Assembly (NCBI GenBank): GCA_002385805.1
Contig: DGEF01000049.1
Location: 1-44,541 of the forward strand
Length of the DNA: 44,541 nucleotides
Direction: 5' to 3'
Origin: Peptococcaceae bacterium UBA3933
GTDB taxonomy: Bacteria > Bacillota > Peptococcia > Peptococcales > BICA1-8
How positions within the stretch are numbered: position 1 is the first letter of the stretch; each line of letters begins with the position of its first letter. Below are positions 33,195 through 40,501 of this stretch, piece by piece. A program made the translations under genes and the position numbers. Below the pieces are notes generated by a model. It ran no database searches, was not told where the DNA came from, and saw nothing but the letters and a program-made list of their open reading frames with translations.

Positions 33195-33974
33195 TTAGAC
33201 CAATTCCTGTATTCTTTTGATATTCATTACTTTATATGTTTGAGAATCTATCTCTAAGAGAATACCGTTTAATTGACCGACTCCACTGGCTACTTCAAAC
33301 TTTACCGGCATTTGGGTTAAAAATTTATTGATAATTAGCTCCGTTTTAATACCCAACACAGAATCACGTGGCCCGGTCATTCCCACATCAGTAATATAGG
33401 CAGTACCTTGAGGTAAAATTCTTTCATCTGCTGTTTGTACATGAGTATGGGTCCCTATAACCGCAGAAACTTTACCATCCAAATACCAGCCCATGGCCAC
33501 CTTTTCTGAAGTAGCTTCTGCGTGAAAATCCACAATAATAATTGGGCATTCTTTTTTTAAATCATCAATTAATTTATCAATTATTAAAAAAGGTGAAATA
33601 AGTGGTGGTAAAAAAACAACTCCAGAAAGATTGATTACTCCAACTTTAATATTTTTTATCTCATAGATTGCAAAACCTTTACCAGGTGTACCTGGAGGAT
33701 AGTTAGCAGGACGAATTAAAAAAGGCTGATTATCTATAAACTCAACTATTTCCTTTCTATCCCAAACATGGTTTCCCATAGTAATTATATCGATTTTATA
33801 GCTAAATAACTCATTAACAATACTCCGGGTAATTCCATTACCACCGGCAGAATTTTCTCCGTTAGCAATAACCATATCCAGTTCATATTTTTCATACAGT
33901 CTGGGTAAACATTTTTTTACCACTGTTCTACCTGTGTTGCCTACAATATCACCAATCATTAAAATTTTTAACAT
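33195..33974 (-). CDS. ymdB: YmdB-family metallophosphoesterase (2',3'-cyclic nucleotide phosphodiesterase)
   Basis: A 259-residue TIGR00282 protein. It has MIGDIVGNTGR (metal Asp8), ANGENSAGGNGIT, MGNHVWDRKE, VDFHAEATSEKVAMGWYLDG and GTHTHVQTADERILP. B. subtilis YmdB hydrolyses 2',3'-cAMP and affects biofilm and motility switching. The region between residues 110 and 140 is a variable insert. It is upstream of spoVS and downstream of rny. ATG follows TTGGAGGAAG. A terminator at 34070-34095 separates it from rny, so it has its own promoter. Confidence 0.93.
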   Translation of the reverse strand: MLKILMIGDIVGNTGRTVVKKCLPRLYEKYELDMVIANGENSAGGNGITRSIVNELFSYKIDIITMGNHVWDRKEIVEFIDNQPFLIRPANYPPGTPGKGFAIYEIKNIKVGVINLSGVVFLPPLISPFLIIDKLIDDLKKECPIIIVDFHAEATSEKVAMGWYLDGKVSAVIGTHTHVQTADERILPQGTAYITDVGMTGPRDSVLGIKTELIINKFLTQMPVKFEVASGVGQLNGILLEIDSQTYKVMNIKRIQELV

Positions 33975-34069
33975 ACTTCCTCCAATATATATTTATTTAA
34001 CATTATATAAATTAGGTAAAATATCTACTAAAATAGTAGCATATAAACAAGGAAAGAGCAAAAATAATC

Positions 34070-34095
34070 AAAAAAGCGACCCAAATGGTCGCTTT
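34070..34095 (-). terminator. rny terminator
   Basis: AAAGCGACC (34073-34081) pairs with GGTCGCTTT (34087-34095), followed by a U-run. It lies 6 bp past the rny stop. Confidence 0.88.
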
Positions 34096-34100
34096 GTAGT

Positions 34101-35642
34101 CTATTTTGCGTAATCTATCGAACGAGTTTCCCGAATTACCACAACTTTAATTTGTCCGGGATATTCCAATTCTTTTTCAATGCGCTGGACAATGTCCCTA
34201 CACATTTTAATGGCAGAAGCATCATCGATTTTTTCCGGTTTAACGATGATTCTTATCTCTCTACCTGCTTGAATAGCAAAACTTTTTTCCACACCCTCGA
34301 AGGAGTTTGCTATTTCTTCTAATTTCTCCAATCGCTTCAAATAGGCTTCTAAAGTTTCCCGGCGAGCGCCAGGTCTAGCTGCAGAAATTGCATCAGCTGC
34401 AGCGACTAAAACGGCCTCAACAGTAAGTGGTTCTACATCGCCGTGATGGGCTTCAATAGCATTAATAATTTCTTTGTTTTCCCTATACCTTTTAGCCAAA
34501 TCAGCACCTATCGCAACGTGAGGTCCTTCCACTTCATGGTCGACAGCCTTACCGATATCATGTAATAATCCTGCTCTTTTAGCAAGATTAACATCTACAC
34601 CCAGTTCAGCAGCCATTACACCGGCTAAATGAGCAACTTCTATGGAATGGCTAAGTACATTTTGCCCAAAACTTGTTCTAAACTTTAATCTACCTAAAAG
34701 TTTTATTAATTCAGGATGTAAACCGTGCACACCTGTTTCAAAAGTAGCCTGTTCGCCTTCTTCACGAATTCTTTGTTCTACTTCTTTTTGAGCCTTTTCA
34801 ACCATTTCTTCAATACGAGCCGGATGAATCCGACCGTCAGCAATTAATTTTTCCAAAGCAATCCTGGCTACTTCTCTTCTTATGGGATCGAAACCGGAAA
34901 GGATAACTGCTTCTGGGGTGTCATCAATAATTAAATCAATTCCCGTTAAGGTTTCCAGAGTTCGTATATTACGACCTTCGCGACCGATTATTCTTCCTTT
35001 CATTTCATCATTAGGTAAATTTACTACCGATACTGTAGTCTCGGCCACATGGTCTGCAGCGCAACGTTGAATAGCTAAGGAAATGATCTCCCGTGCTTTT
35101 TTATCAGCTTCTTCTTTAGCTTGGGTCTCCATGTCTTTAATTAGCATGGCTGTTTCATGTTTAATTTCTTCCTCAACTTTAGCCAGTAGCAACTCTCTGG
35201 CTTCTTCAAAGGTTAGATTGGATAATCTTTCTAATTCTGCCAGTTGTTTTTCATAAAGAGCAGTAATTTCGGCTTTTACTTTTTCGATACTGTTTTCTAG
35301 CCGTTGTAAATTTTCCTCTTTTTTTTCTAAGTTTTCAAATTTACGGTCAAGAGATTCTTCCTTCTGAATTAATCGTCTTTCAGATTTTTGAATCTCATTA
35401 CGTCTTTCACGGATTTCTTTTTCGGCTTCAGCCCGTAATCTATGAGTTTCATCTTTAGCCTCTAAAATGGCTTCTTTTTTCCTGGCTTCTGCCTCTTTTT
35501 TAGCATCTTCAATAATTTTTAAAGCAGCTTCTTCGGCGGACTTTATTTTGGCTTCGGCTATACTTTTGCGCAAAAAGTATCCGCCTAAGCCGCCGATAGC
35601 TAAAGCTAGTAAAGCACTGAATAAAATTTCTATGACATTCAC
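34101..35642 (-). CDS. rny: ribonuclease Y
   Basis: A 513-residue RNase Y, the main initiator of mRNA decay in many Firmicutes. It has one N-terminal membrane helix (about 4-24), a long Lys/Glu-rich coiled coil to about residue 200 and a KH domain (MKGRIIGREGRNIRTLETLTG). The HD phosphohydrolase has the metal pair in AGLLHDIGKAVDHE. The start is odd: the GTG at 35642 is part of the ribosome binding site (AGAGGAGGTG). An ATA codon lies at the normal 8-nt spacing after GGAGG, and an out-of-frame ATG-TCA-TAG overlaps it. I keep the GTG. A promoter-terminator unit lies upstream (35723-35958). The RicA partner is at 16909-17283. Confidence 0.95.
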   Translation of the reverse strand: MNVIEILFSALLALAIGGLGGYFLRKSIAEAKIKSAEEAALKIIEDAKKEAEARKKEAILEAKDETHRLRAEAEKEIRERRNEIQKSERRLIQKEESLDRKFENLEKKEENLQRLENSIEKVKAEITALYEKQLAELERLSNLTFEEARELLLAKVEEEIKHETAMLIKDMETQAKEEADKKAREIISLAIQRCAADHVAETTVSVVNLPNDEMKGRIIGREGRNIRTLETLTGIDLIIDDTPEAVILSGFDPIRREVARIALEKLIADGRIHPARIEEMVEKAQKEVEQRIREEGEQATFETGVHGLHPELIKLLGRLKFRTSFGQNVLSHSIEVAHLAGVMAAELGVDVNLAKRAGLLHDIGKAVDHEVEGPHVAIGADLAKRYRENKEIINAIEAHHGDVEPLTVEAVLVAAADAISAARPGARRETLEAYLKRLEKLEEIANSFEGVEKSFAIQAGREIRIIVKPEKIDDASAIKMCRDIVQRIEKELEYPGQIKVVVIRETRSIDYAK

Positions 35643-35692
35643 CTCCTCTGTTTAAATTGCAAATAATTGCATATTTTTCTTGTTCTCAAATT

Positions 35693-35717
35693 TGTCAGGT
35701 CTTACAATATCCTGACA
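35693..35717. repeat. inverted repeat upstream of rny
   Basis: TGTCAGG (35693-35699) and CCTGACA (35711-35717) are separated by 11 bp. It lies between the upstream terminator and the rny ribosome binding site. It may be a protein-binding site or a small hairpin in the rny leader. Confidence 0.5.
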
Positions 35718-35722
35718 TAAAT

Positions 35723-35748
35723 AAAAACCGAGTGAAAACTCGGTTTTA
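35723..35748 (-). terminator. terminator of the recX-rny intergenic RNA
   Basis: AAACCGAG (35725-35732) and CTCGGTTT (35739-35746) form an 8-bp stem with U's on both sides. It closes the RNA that begins near 35923, and the 5' end of that RNA (CCGAGGAAAAC) can pair with the loop and 3' arm, as an antiterminator would. Confidence 0.85.
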
Positions 35749-35923
35749 TAGAAATTACACCATTATCCAAACGGGTACACTTATCCCTTCCTACAAAACT
35801 ATTGATTTTTTCAAATCAAATAGAGCAGGTTGTATATGGTTTTATTATAAGAATATATATAAATAAATATATATATATTAAACCCGTATAGTAAAGGGTA
35901 ATTTCTATAAACAGTTTTCCTCG
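35723..35923 (-). ncRNA. candidate small RNA or attenuator between recX and rny
   Basis: A near-consensus promoter and an intrinsic terminator bracket about 200 nt. 35745-35758 and 35898-35911 are perfectly complementary over 14 bp, so the ends of the RNA close into one long hairpin. Inside are a terminal hairpin (about 35799-35822), an AT-only hairpin (35848-35880) and two further complementary pairs (CCCUU/AAGGG and ACGGGU/ACCCGU) that would cross as a pseudoknot. The only open frame here (35657-35866 +) has no ribosome binding site and runs against the promoter. Length and closed-rod shape resemble 6S RNA, but I cannot match its central bubble with confidence. An rny attenuator is the alternative. 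Confidence 0.55.
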
Positions 35924-35929
35924 GGTTTT

Positions 35930-35958
35930 ATTTTAATGTTTATGTTAAGTTATGTCAA
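35930..35958 (-). promoter_or_regulatory. promoter of the recX-rny intergenic RNA
   Basis: TTGACA (complement of 35953-35958), a 17-bp spacer and TAAAAT (35930-35935). It is one of the best sigma-A matches in the window and lies 25 bp after the recX stop. Confidence 0.8.
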
Positions 35959-35982
35959 GAAGAGCGTGGCAATATATGGAAT

Positions 35983-36441
35983 TTAGTCGGAAAATATTTC
36001 TTTAATTACTTTTTCGATTGTATAATAATTAAATCCTCGCCGATACAGGAAGTTCTTTAATTTTTTTTCCTCTATTGGCCAACCATTTTCAGTGGCTTTT
36101 ACTATCTTTTTATAAACTAGTTCTCTGGCTAAAAAAAGATCCATTTCCGCGGGGATTTTTTCCTCCAAAACTTGTTCTACGATTGAAGGATCTACCCCTT
36201 TATTAATCAGTTCATCATAGAGTCTTTTTCTGCCCATAGGTTTTAATAGTAATCGATTGCGAATCCACAACTCACAAAATTGCATATCATCTAAATAGGA
36301 AATTTCTTGTAAATACTTTATAACTTCCTCAATTACGTTTTGATTGAACTTTTTCTTTTGTAAAAACAGACGTACTTCCTGTACAGTTCGTGGTCGATAA
36401 CTTAAAAATTTTAAAGCAAGGGCTTTAGCTTGCTCTACCAT
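35983..36441 (-). CDS. recX: regulatory protein RecX
   Basis: A 152-residue RecX, a modulator of RecA filaments. It consists of three-helix repeats: ALKFLSYRPRTVQEVRLFLQKK, then YLDDMQFCELWIRNRLLLKPMGRKRLYDEL, and a third ending in KNFLYRRGFNYYTIEKVI. Its ATG overlaps the recA stop by one base (TAATG), so it is coupled to recA and should share its SOS control. Length is slightly shorter than the common 160-260 residues but complete in repeats. Confidence 0.92.
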   Translation of the reverse strand: MVEQAKALALKFLSYRPRTVQEVRLFLQKKKFNQNVIEEVIKYLQEISYLDDMQFCELWIRNRLLLKPMGRKRLYDELINKGVDPSIVEQVLEEKIPAEMDLFLARELVYKKIVKATENGWPIEEKKLKNFLYRRGFNYYTIEKVIKEIFSD

Positions 36442-37469
36442 TATCGATCGCCTTTATCCTCTTGAGTATTAACCTGTTCATTAATTGGTAAATTCAAAAC
36501 CTCTTTGATTTTTAATTCAATTTCAGCACAAATGTCCGGATTTTGTTTTAAAAATTCCTTGGCATTTTCTCTACCTTGACCTAAACGTTCATCACCATAA
36601 GAATACCAGGCACCGCTTTTTTTAATAATATTTAATTCGGAACCAACATCCAAAATACTTCCTTCCCGAGAAATTCCTTGACCGTACATAATATCAAAGT
36701 CTGCCTGTTTAAAGGGTGGAGCTACTTTATTTTTAACTACTTTAATCCTTGTCCTGTTACCAACCATTTCTGTACCTTGTTTTAATGTTTCTACTTTTCT
36801 TACTTCCAACCTGATTGTTGAATAGAACTTTAAAGCACGTCCTCCAGGTGTTGTTTCTGGGTTTCCAAACATAACTCCGACCTTTTCCCTAATTTGGTTA
36901 ATAAAAATAGCTGTGGTCCTGGATTTACTTATTGAACCAGTTAATTTTCTCAAAGCCTGAGACATTAAGCGAGCCTGTAAACCTACATGAGCATCTCCCA
37001 TTTCTCCTTCAATTTCTGCTCTGGGTACGAGAGCAGCTACCGAATCCACTACCACAACATCTATGGCCCCACTTCTAACCAGAGCTTCTGCTATTTCCAA
37101 AGCCTGCTCACCTGTATCCGGTTGCGAAACTAATAAATTATCGATATCAACTCCCAGGTTTTTGGCATAAACCGGGTCTAAGGCATGCTCTGCGTCAATA
37201 AAAGCGGCTATCCCACCTTTTTTTTGAGCTTCAGCTATTATATGTAAGGCAACGGTAGTTTTTCCGGAAGACTCTGGACCAAAAATTTCTACAACTCTTC
37301 CCCTAGGGACTCCCCCTACCCCTAAAGCTGCATCTAAAGCTATGGAACCGGTAGGAATAACCTCTACATTAAGTTTAGATTGTTCTCCTAATTTCATTAT
37401 TGAACCTTTGCCAAATTGTCGTTCGATCTGATTTAAAGCCATTTCTAAAGCTTCCCGTTTATTAGACAT
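36441..37469 (-). CDS. recA: recombinase RecA
   Basis: A 342-residue RecA. It has Walker A GPESSGKTT (64-72), the EHALDP catalytic loop, Walker B DVVVVDSVAAL, L1 GEMGDAHVGLQARLMSQALRKL and L2 FINQIREKVGVMFGNPETTPGGRALKFY. It catalyses strand exchange and LexA cleavage. No intein is present. ATG at 37469 follows GAGGAGGGGG. Upstream are a near-perfect sigma-A promoter and a LexA box. It is the head of recA-recX and sits downstream of cinA and the phosphoesterase. Confidence 0.98.
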   Translation of the reverse strand: MSNKREALEMALNQIERQFGKGSIMKLGEQSKLNVEVIPTGSIALDAALGVGGVPRGRVVEIFGPESSGKTTVALHIIAEAQKKGGIAAFIDAEHALDPVYAKNLGVDIDNLLVSQPDTGEQALEIAEALVRSGAIDVVVVDSVAALVPRAEIEGEMGDAHVGLQARLMSQALRKLTGSISKSRTTAIFINQIREKVGVMFGNPETTPGGRALKFYSTIRLEVRKVETLKQGTEMVGNRTRIKVVKNKVAPPFKQADFDIMYGQGISREGSILDVGSELNIIKKSGAWYSYGDERLGQGRENAKEFLKQNPDICAEIELKIKEVLNLPINEQVNTQEDKGDR

Positions 37470-37500
37470 TTTAGTTTACTCCCCCTCCTCAAACCCATTA

Positions 37501-37547
37501 AAACATGTGTTCGGTTAATTATAATAATATTCCTGTATTTTTGTCAA
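37501..37547 (-). promoter_or_regulatory. recA promoter with LexA (SOS) box
   Basis: TTGACA (complement of 37542-37547) and TATAAT (37518-37523) are 18 bp apart. Directly after the -10 is CGAACACATGTTT (37501-37513), one mismatch from the Gram-positive GAACnnnnGTTC LexA site. LexA bound there would cover the transcription start. Confidence 0.85.
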
Positions 37548-37613
37548 TTACATATAAATTAATTTTGCAATTAATTAAAAATACCTGCTAAAAATGTATT
37601 AAAAAGTAAAAAA

Positions 37614-39023
37614 CTATTGGAAAGATTCAATAGGTAAATCTATAACCTGTCTGTCCAGAGTAAAACCACTGGTTAGATGAAAAGTAATTGTATCAATAGC
37701 GGTTATTTTTAGATTTTCCTCCTCCTTTTGAAAATGCAGTAAGACAACGGTATAAGGTATTTCTTTGGTTGCCTGTAAACCTCGAATACCGGCTGCTCCT
37801 GAAGTACCTGCATCTATAACCAAAGTACCTTGATCATTATATATTTTGCAACCATGGTCATGACCATGAAGGATAAGAGGAACTTTTCCGGCTAAAACCT
37901 GACCGATTTTATAATTATGAATAACTGCAATCTGGGGAGAAAGGGCCCGGTTATTCTCCCAAAGTTCTTTTAATTTATTTTGGTAAACTTCAACCATCTC
38001 TTTTTCTGCAGGAACAATATCATTTGTTAATGATGCCGGATCGGCTAAACCAATAATTTTTAAGCCTGCGATTTCTAGAACACCTTCATTTAAAACCTTA
38101 ACTTGAGAAAATTGTTCAAGTTTATTGATAATGGCAGTGGAATCATGATTTCCGGCCACAAATAAATAAGGAACCGGGAAATCAGCCAGATAATCCAAAA
38201 TTTGAGCTTCAATTGGCGTACCGTAATCCGTTAAATCTCCTGAATCGATAACTAAATCTACATTAAAACTGTTTATTACCTGATTAATAAATTTTAATGC
38301 AGCTTGGTTATTATGCAAATCGGATACATGGAGTATTTTTATGGTTCCTTCTGCCGTACTTAGTGATTCCATTGTATTTATTTTCTCAAATAACAAATAA
38401 ATATTTTGAGCCATTATTTGTAATTGTTCACCTAAGGTATTTAATTGAACAAAAGCCTGTTCTGCCAGTCCCATCATCCAAGGGGCAGCCTCTAATGCCC
38501 CCTGGTATTCAGGGTTTTGAAAAGTAGAAATATCATAAGTAGCTACCGTACCAACTAATATTAAAGTACAGAATAAAACCCCTACTAAAGCACTATACAG
38601 TAGAGGTTTGATTTGGTTTCGTTCAAAAAGAATACTTCCCAGCATACCACCCAGGGCGGAAATAACAAAAAGCTTAAGAAAATAAATATCCAGAATATTA
38701 CTTATTTCCCTTTTAAAATCTTCGAATAACTGCTCTTTTTCGGGAGCTGTTTCTAATAAAGTCTCTAATAATTTCAAATCAATATTTTGTAAAGTAAAAC
38801 TAATTCTTATGGGTAACAGATGAGTTTTTGCCCTAACTGTGCCAATAGGAGGAATATTAATATCAGTACATCCCCGACTAAATACTTGTATGCCTAATTT
38901 AAACTCTAAAGCTTCAAAATTAAAAGTAATATTTCCCATTAGATTAAGAAAGAAAATAGAGCCGATAAGGGATAATAAAATAATACCGAGCCAATATTTA
39001 AGACCGAAAGCTTTCAATATCAT
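37614..39023 (-). CDS. membrane-anchored metallophosphoesterase
   Basis: A 469-residue protein. One membrane helix lies at about residues 9-29; an extracytoplasmic region of about 80 residues follows, then two further helices (about 113-130 and 142-164). A calcineurin-like phosphoesterase domain occupies about 228-425, with HVSDLHNN, DSGDLTD, GNHD, VIHNYK and HGHDHG carrying all five metal motifs. This architecture is common next to cinA or recA in Peptococcaceae-type Clostridia, but I know no assigned substrate. It overlaps the 3' end of cinA by 26 bp, so it is co-translated with it. Confidence 0.85.
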   Translation of the reverse strand: MILKAFGLKYWLGIILLSLIGSIFFLNLMGNITFNFEALEFKLGIQVFSRGCTDINIPPIGTVRAKTHLLPIRISFTLQNIDLKLLETLLETAPEKEQLFEDFKREISNILDIYFLKLFVISALGGMLGSILFERNQIKPLLYSALVGVLFCTLILVGTVATYDISTFQNPEYQGALEAAPWMMGLAEQAFVQLNTLGEQLQIMAQNIYLLFEKINTMESLSTAEGTIKILHVSDLHNNQAALKFINQVINSFNVDLVIDSGDLTDYGTPIEAQILDYLADFPVPYLFVAGNHDSTAIINKLEQFSQVKVLNEGVLEIAGLKIIGLADPASLTNDIVPAEKEMVEVYQNKLKELWENNRALSPQIAVIHNYKIGQVLAGKVPLILHGHDHGCKIYNDQGTLVIDAGTSGAAGIRGLQATKEIPYTVVLLHFQKEEENLKITAIDTITFHLTSGFTLDRQVIDLPIESFQ

Positions 39024-40257
39024 CTAGGCTCCTTCTTACTAAATTTAAGGCATTAGTTGCAGCCCGCCATCTTATATCCTGTCTTGTACCGGAAAATATA
39101 TACTTTTTGCAAACATTTATATTTTGTCCTACCAAAGAAATATATACTAAACCTACTGGTTTTTGCTCAGTACCTCCTTGCGGCCCGGCAATTCCGGTTA
39201 TAGATAAAGCCAGATCCCCTTGTAATATTTTTCGAACGCCTTGGGCCATAGCCAGTGCCGTTTCTTCACTTACCGCACCGTATTTATTTAAAATTTCCGC
39301 CGGTACTTCTAATAAGGTTTCTTTAACTAAATTACTGTAAGCAACTACGCTGCCTAAGAAAAACTCAGAACTTCCGGGGATATCAGTTAACCTTTTAGCA
39401 ATTAACCCTCCTGTACAGGATTCCGCCGTAACTAAAGTTAATTTTTTTTCTTTTAGCTGTCTACCTACAACCTCTTCAATAGTTAAATCATCGGTACCGT
39501 AACAATACTTGCCAACTCTCTTTAGAATTTCTTCTTTAATAGGTTTAATTAGAGATGAGAAATGTTCTCGGCTTTTAACTTTTGCCGTTAAACGACAGTG
39601 GATTTCCCCGTTTTTAGCCAGTAAAGCTAGAGTTGGATTAGACTGTTTTTGAAATAAATCCAGTAACTCTTGTTCTAACCTGGACTCAGAAATACCGATA
39701 AACTTTAAAGTATGGGAAAGTATGTATTCCTTATTTCTGAGGATATTCTTCTTTAACCAGGGAATTACTTCATTAAGAAAAATATGTTTCATTTCGGAAG
39801 GAGGACCGGGTAAAAGGATATAATGCTTGTCACTGTGAGTTAACAGAATACCGCTGGCTGTTCCTATGGGGTTTTTTAAAATTAATGCTCCCTGGGGAAT
39901 TAAAGCTTGCCTTAGATTGTTACGACTCATTTTATGGTTACGAACCTGAAAATATTCCGACAGCCTTTTGACTTCCTGAGGGTTTTCAAGTAAAGGAATC
40001 TGTAAAAAATCACAGAGAGCTTGTTTAGTTAAATCGTCTTCAGTAGGACCAAGTCCTCCGGTGAAGATGATCAAATCTGATCTGGATTGAGCAGTATTTA
40101 TAACCTCCTTGAGCCGGAAAATATTATCGCCTACTTGGGTTTTATAAAATACATCAATACCTAACTTGGCCATTTCCTTAGCCAGAAAAGCAGAATTGGT
40201 ATCGACTACATCTCCTAAGAGCAATTCTGTTCCAACTCCAATGATTTCTGCCTTCAT
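38998..40257 (-). CDS. cinA: CinA: competence/damage-inducible protein, NMN amidohydrolase
   Basis: A 419-residue two-domain CinA. The N-terminal MoCF-like domain has GTELLLGDVVDTNSAFLA, FTGGLGPTEDDLTKQAL and LLPGPPSEM. The C-terminal PncC domain (about 255-410) has LVTAESCTGGLIAKRLTDIPGSSEFFLGSVVAYSN and SITGIAGPQGGTEQKPVGLVY. It recycles NMN and ADP-ribose. I start at ATG 40257; the GTG three codons earlier is too close to AAAGGA. It precedes the phosphoesterase and recA, an order conserved with Bacillus cinA-recA. Confidence 0.94.
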   Translation of the reverse strand: MKAEIIGVGTELLLGDVVDTNSAFLAKEMAKLGIDVFYKTQVGDNIFRLKEVINTAQSRSDLIIFTGGLGPTEDDLTKQALCDFLQIPLLENPQEVKRLSEYFQVRNHKMSRNNLRQALIPQGALILKNPIGTASGILLTHSDKHYILLPGPPSEMKHIFLNEVIPWLKKNILRNKEYILSHTLKFIGISESRLEQELLDLFQKQSNPTLALLAKNGEIHCRLTAKVKSREHFSSLIKPIKEEILKRVGKYCYGTDDLTIEEVVGRQLKEKKLTLVTAESCTGGLIAKRLTDIPGSSEFFLGSVVAYSNLVKETLLEVPAEILNKYGAVSEETALAMAQGVRKILQGDLALSITGIAGPQGGTEQKPVGLVYISLVGQNINVCKKYIFSGTRQDIRWRAATNALNLVRRSLDDIESFRS

Positions 40258-40303
40258 TTTGAACACCGTCCTTTAAAAGTGGCTAGTTTTTAGTGGCTGG
40301 TCT

Positions 40304-40320
40304 TACGACCTTCGGTCGTA
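40304..40320. repeat. short GC-rich hairpin upstream of cinA
   Basis: TACGACC-TTC-GGTCGTA, a 7-bp stem with a triloop, in the cinA-protease gap. There is no U-run. It sits 15 bp before the decamer repeats and after two AGTGGCT copies (40278-40297). Confidence 0.6.
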
Positions 40321-40334
40321 TGATATTAGTATAA

Positions 40335-40364
40335 ATCTGTGTCCATCCGTGCATATCCGTGGTT
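40335..40364. repeat. three tandem decamers (ATCYGTGnnn)
   Basis: ATCTGTGTCC, ATCCGTGCAT and ATCCGTGGTT lie end to end in the 226-bp gap between cinA and the FtsH-like gene. Similar GTGTCCATCCGTGGTT phrases are, as I recall, scattered between genes in many bacteria; the function is unknown. Confidence 0.6.
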
Positions 40365-40436
40365 CTAATTATATATTAACACCAAACTGAACAATGCAGA
40401 ATTAATTTTTTATTAAGGATTTTCGCATAAATCTAA

Positions 40437-40460
40437 CTTAACCTTAGCCTTAACCTTAAA
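40437..40460. repeat. degenerate CTTAAC hexamer tract
   Basis: CTTAAC, CTTAGC, CTTAAC, CTTAAA in a row, the reverse complement of the TTNAGG tract at 16797-16819. It is downstream of the FtsH-like gene's terminator. Confidence 0.6.
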
Positions 40461-40501
40461 GAAAAAGCGACTTAACTATATAGTTAAACCGCTTTTTCTT
40501 T
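40458..40501 (-). terminator. bidirectional terminator after the FtsH-like gene
   Basis: AAAGAAAAAGCG and CGCTTTTTCTTT arms enclose an inner TTAACTA/TAGTTAA stem, with AC bulges between. The stem contains the stop codon at 40484. U-runs occur on both strands. Confidence 0.85.

Noticed and set aside
35657..35866. 69-codon plus-strand frame in the recX-rny gap
   Set aside because: No ribosome binding site, runs antisense to the promoter and terminator seen there, and crosses both stems of the RNA structure.
35848..35880. AT-only tract as a possible origin or CRISPR-like repeat
   Set aside because: It is a single AT hairpin within the proposed RNA. No DnaA boxes, no repeat-spacer units.
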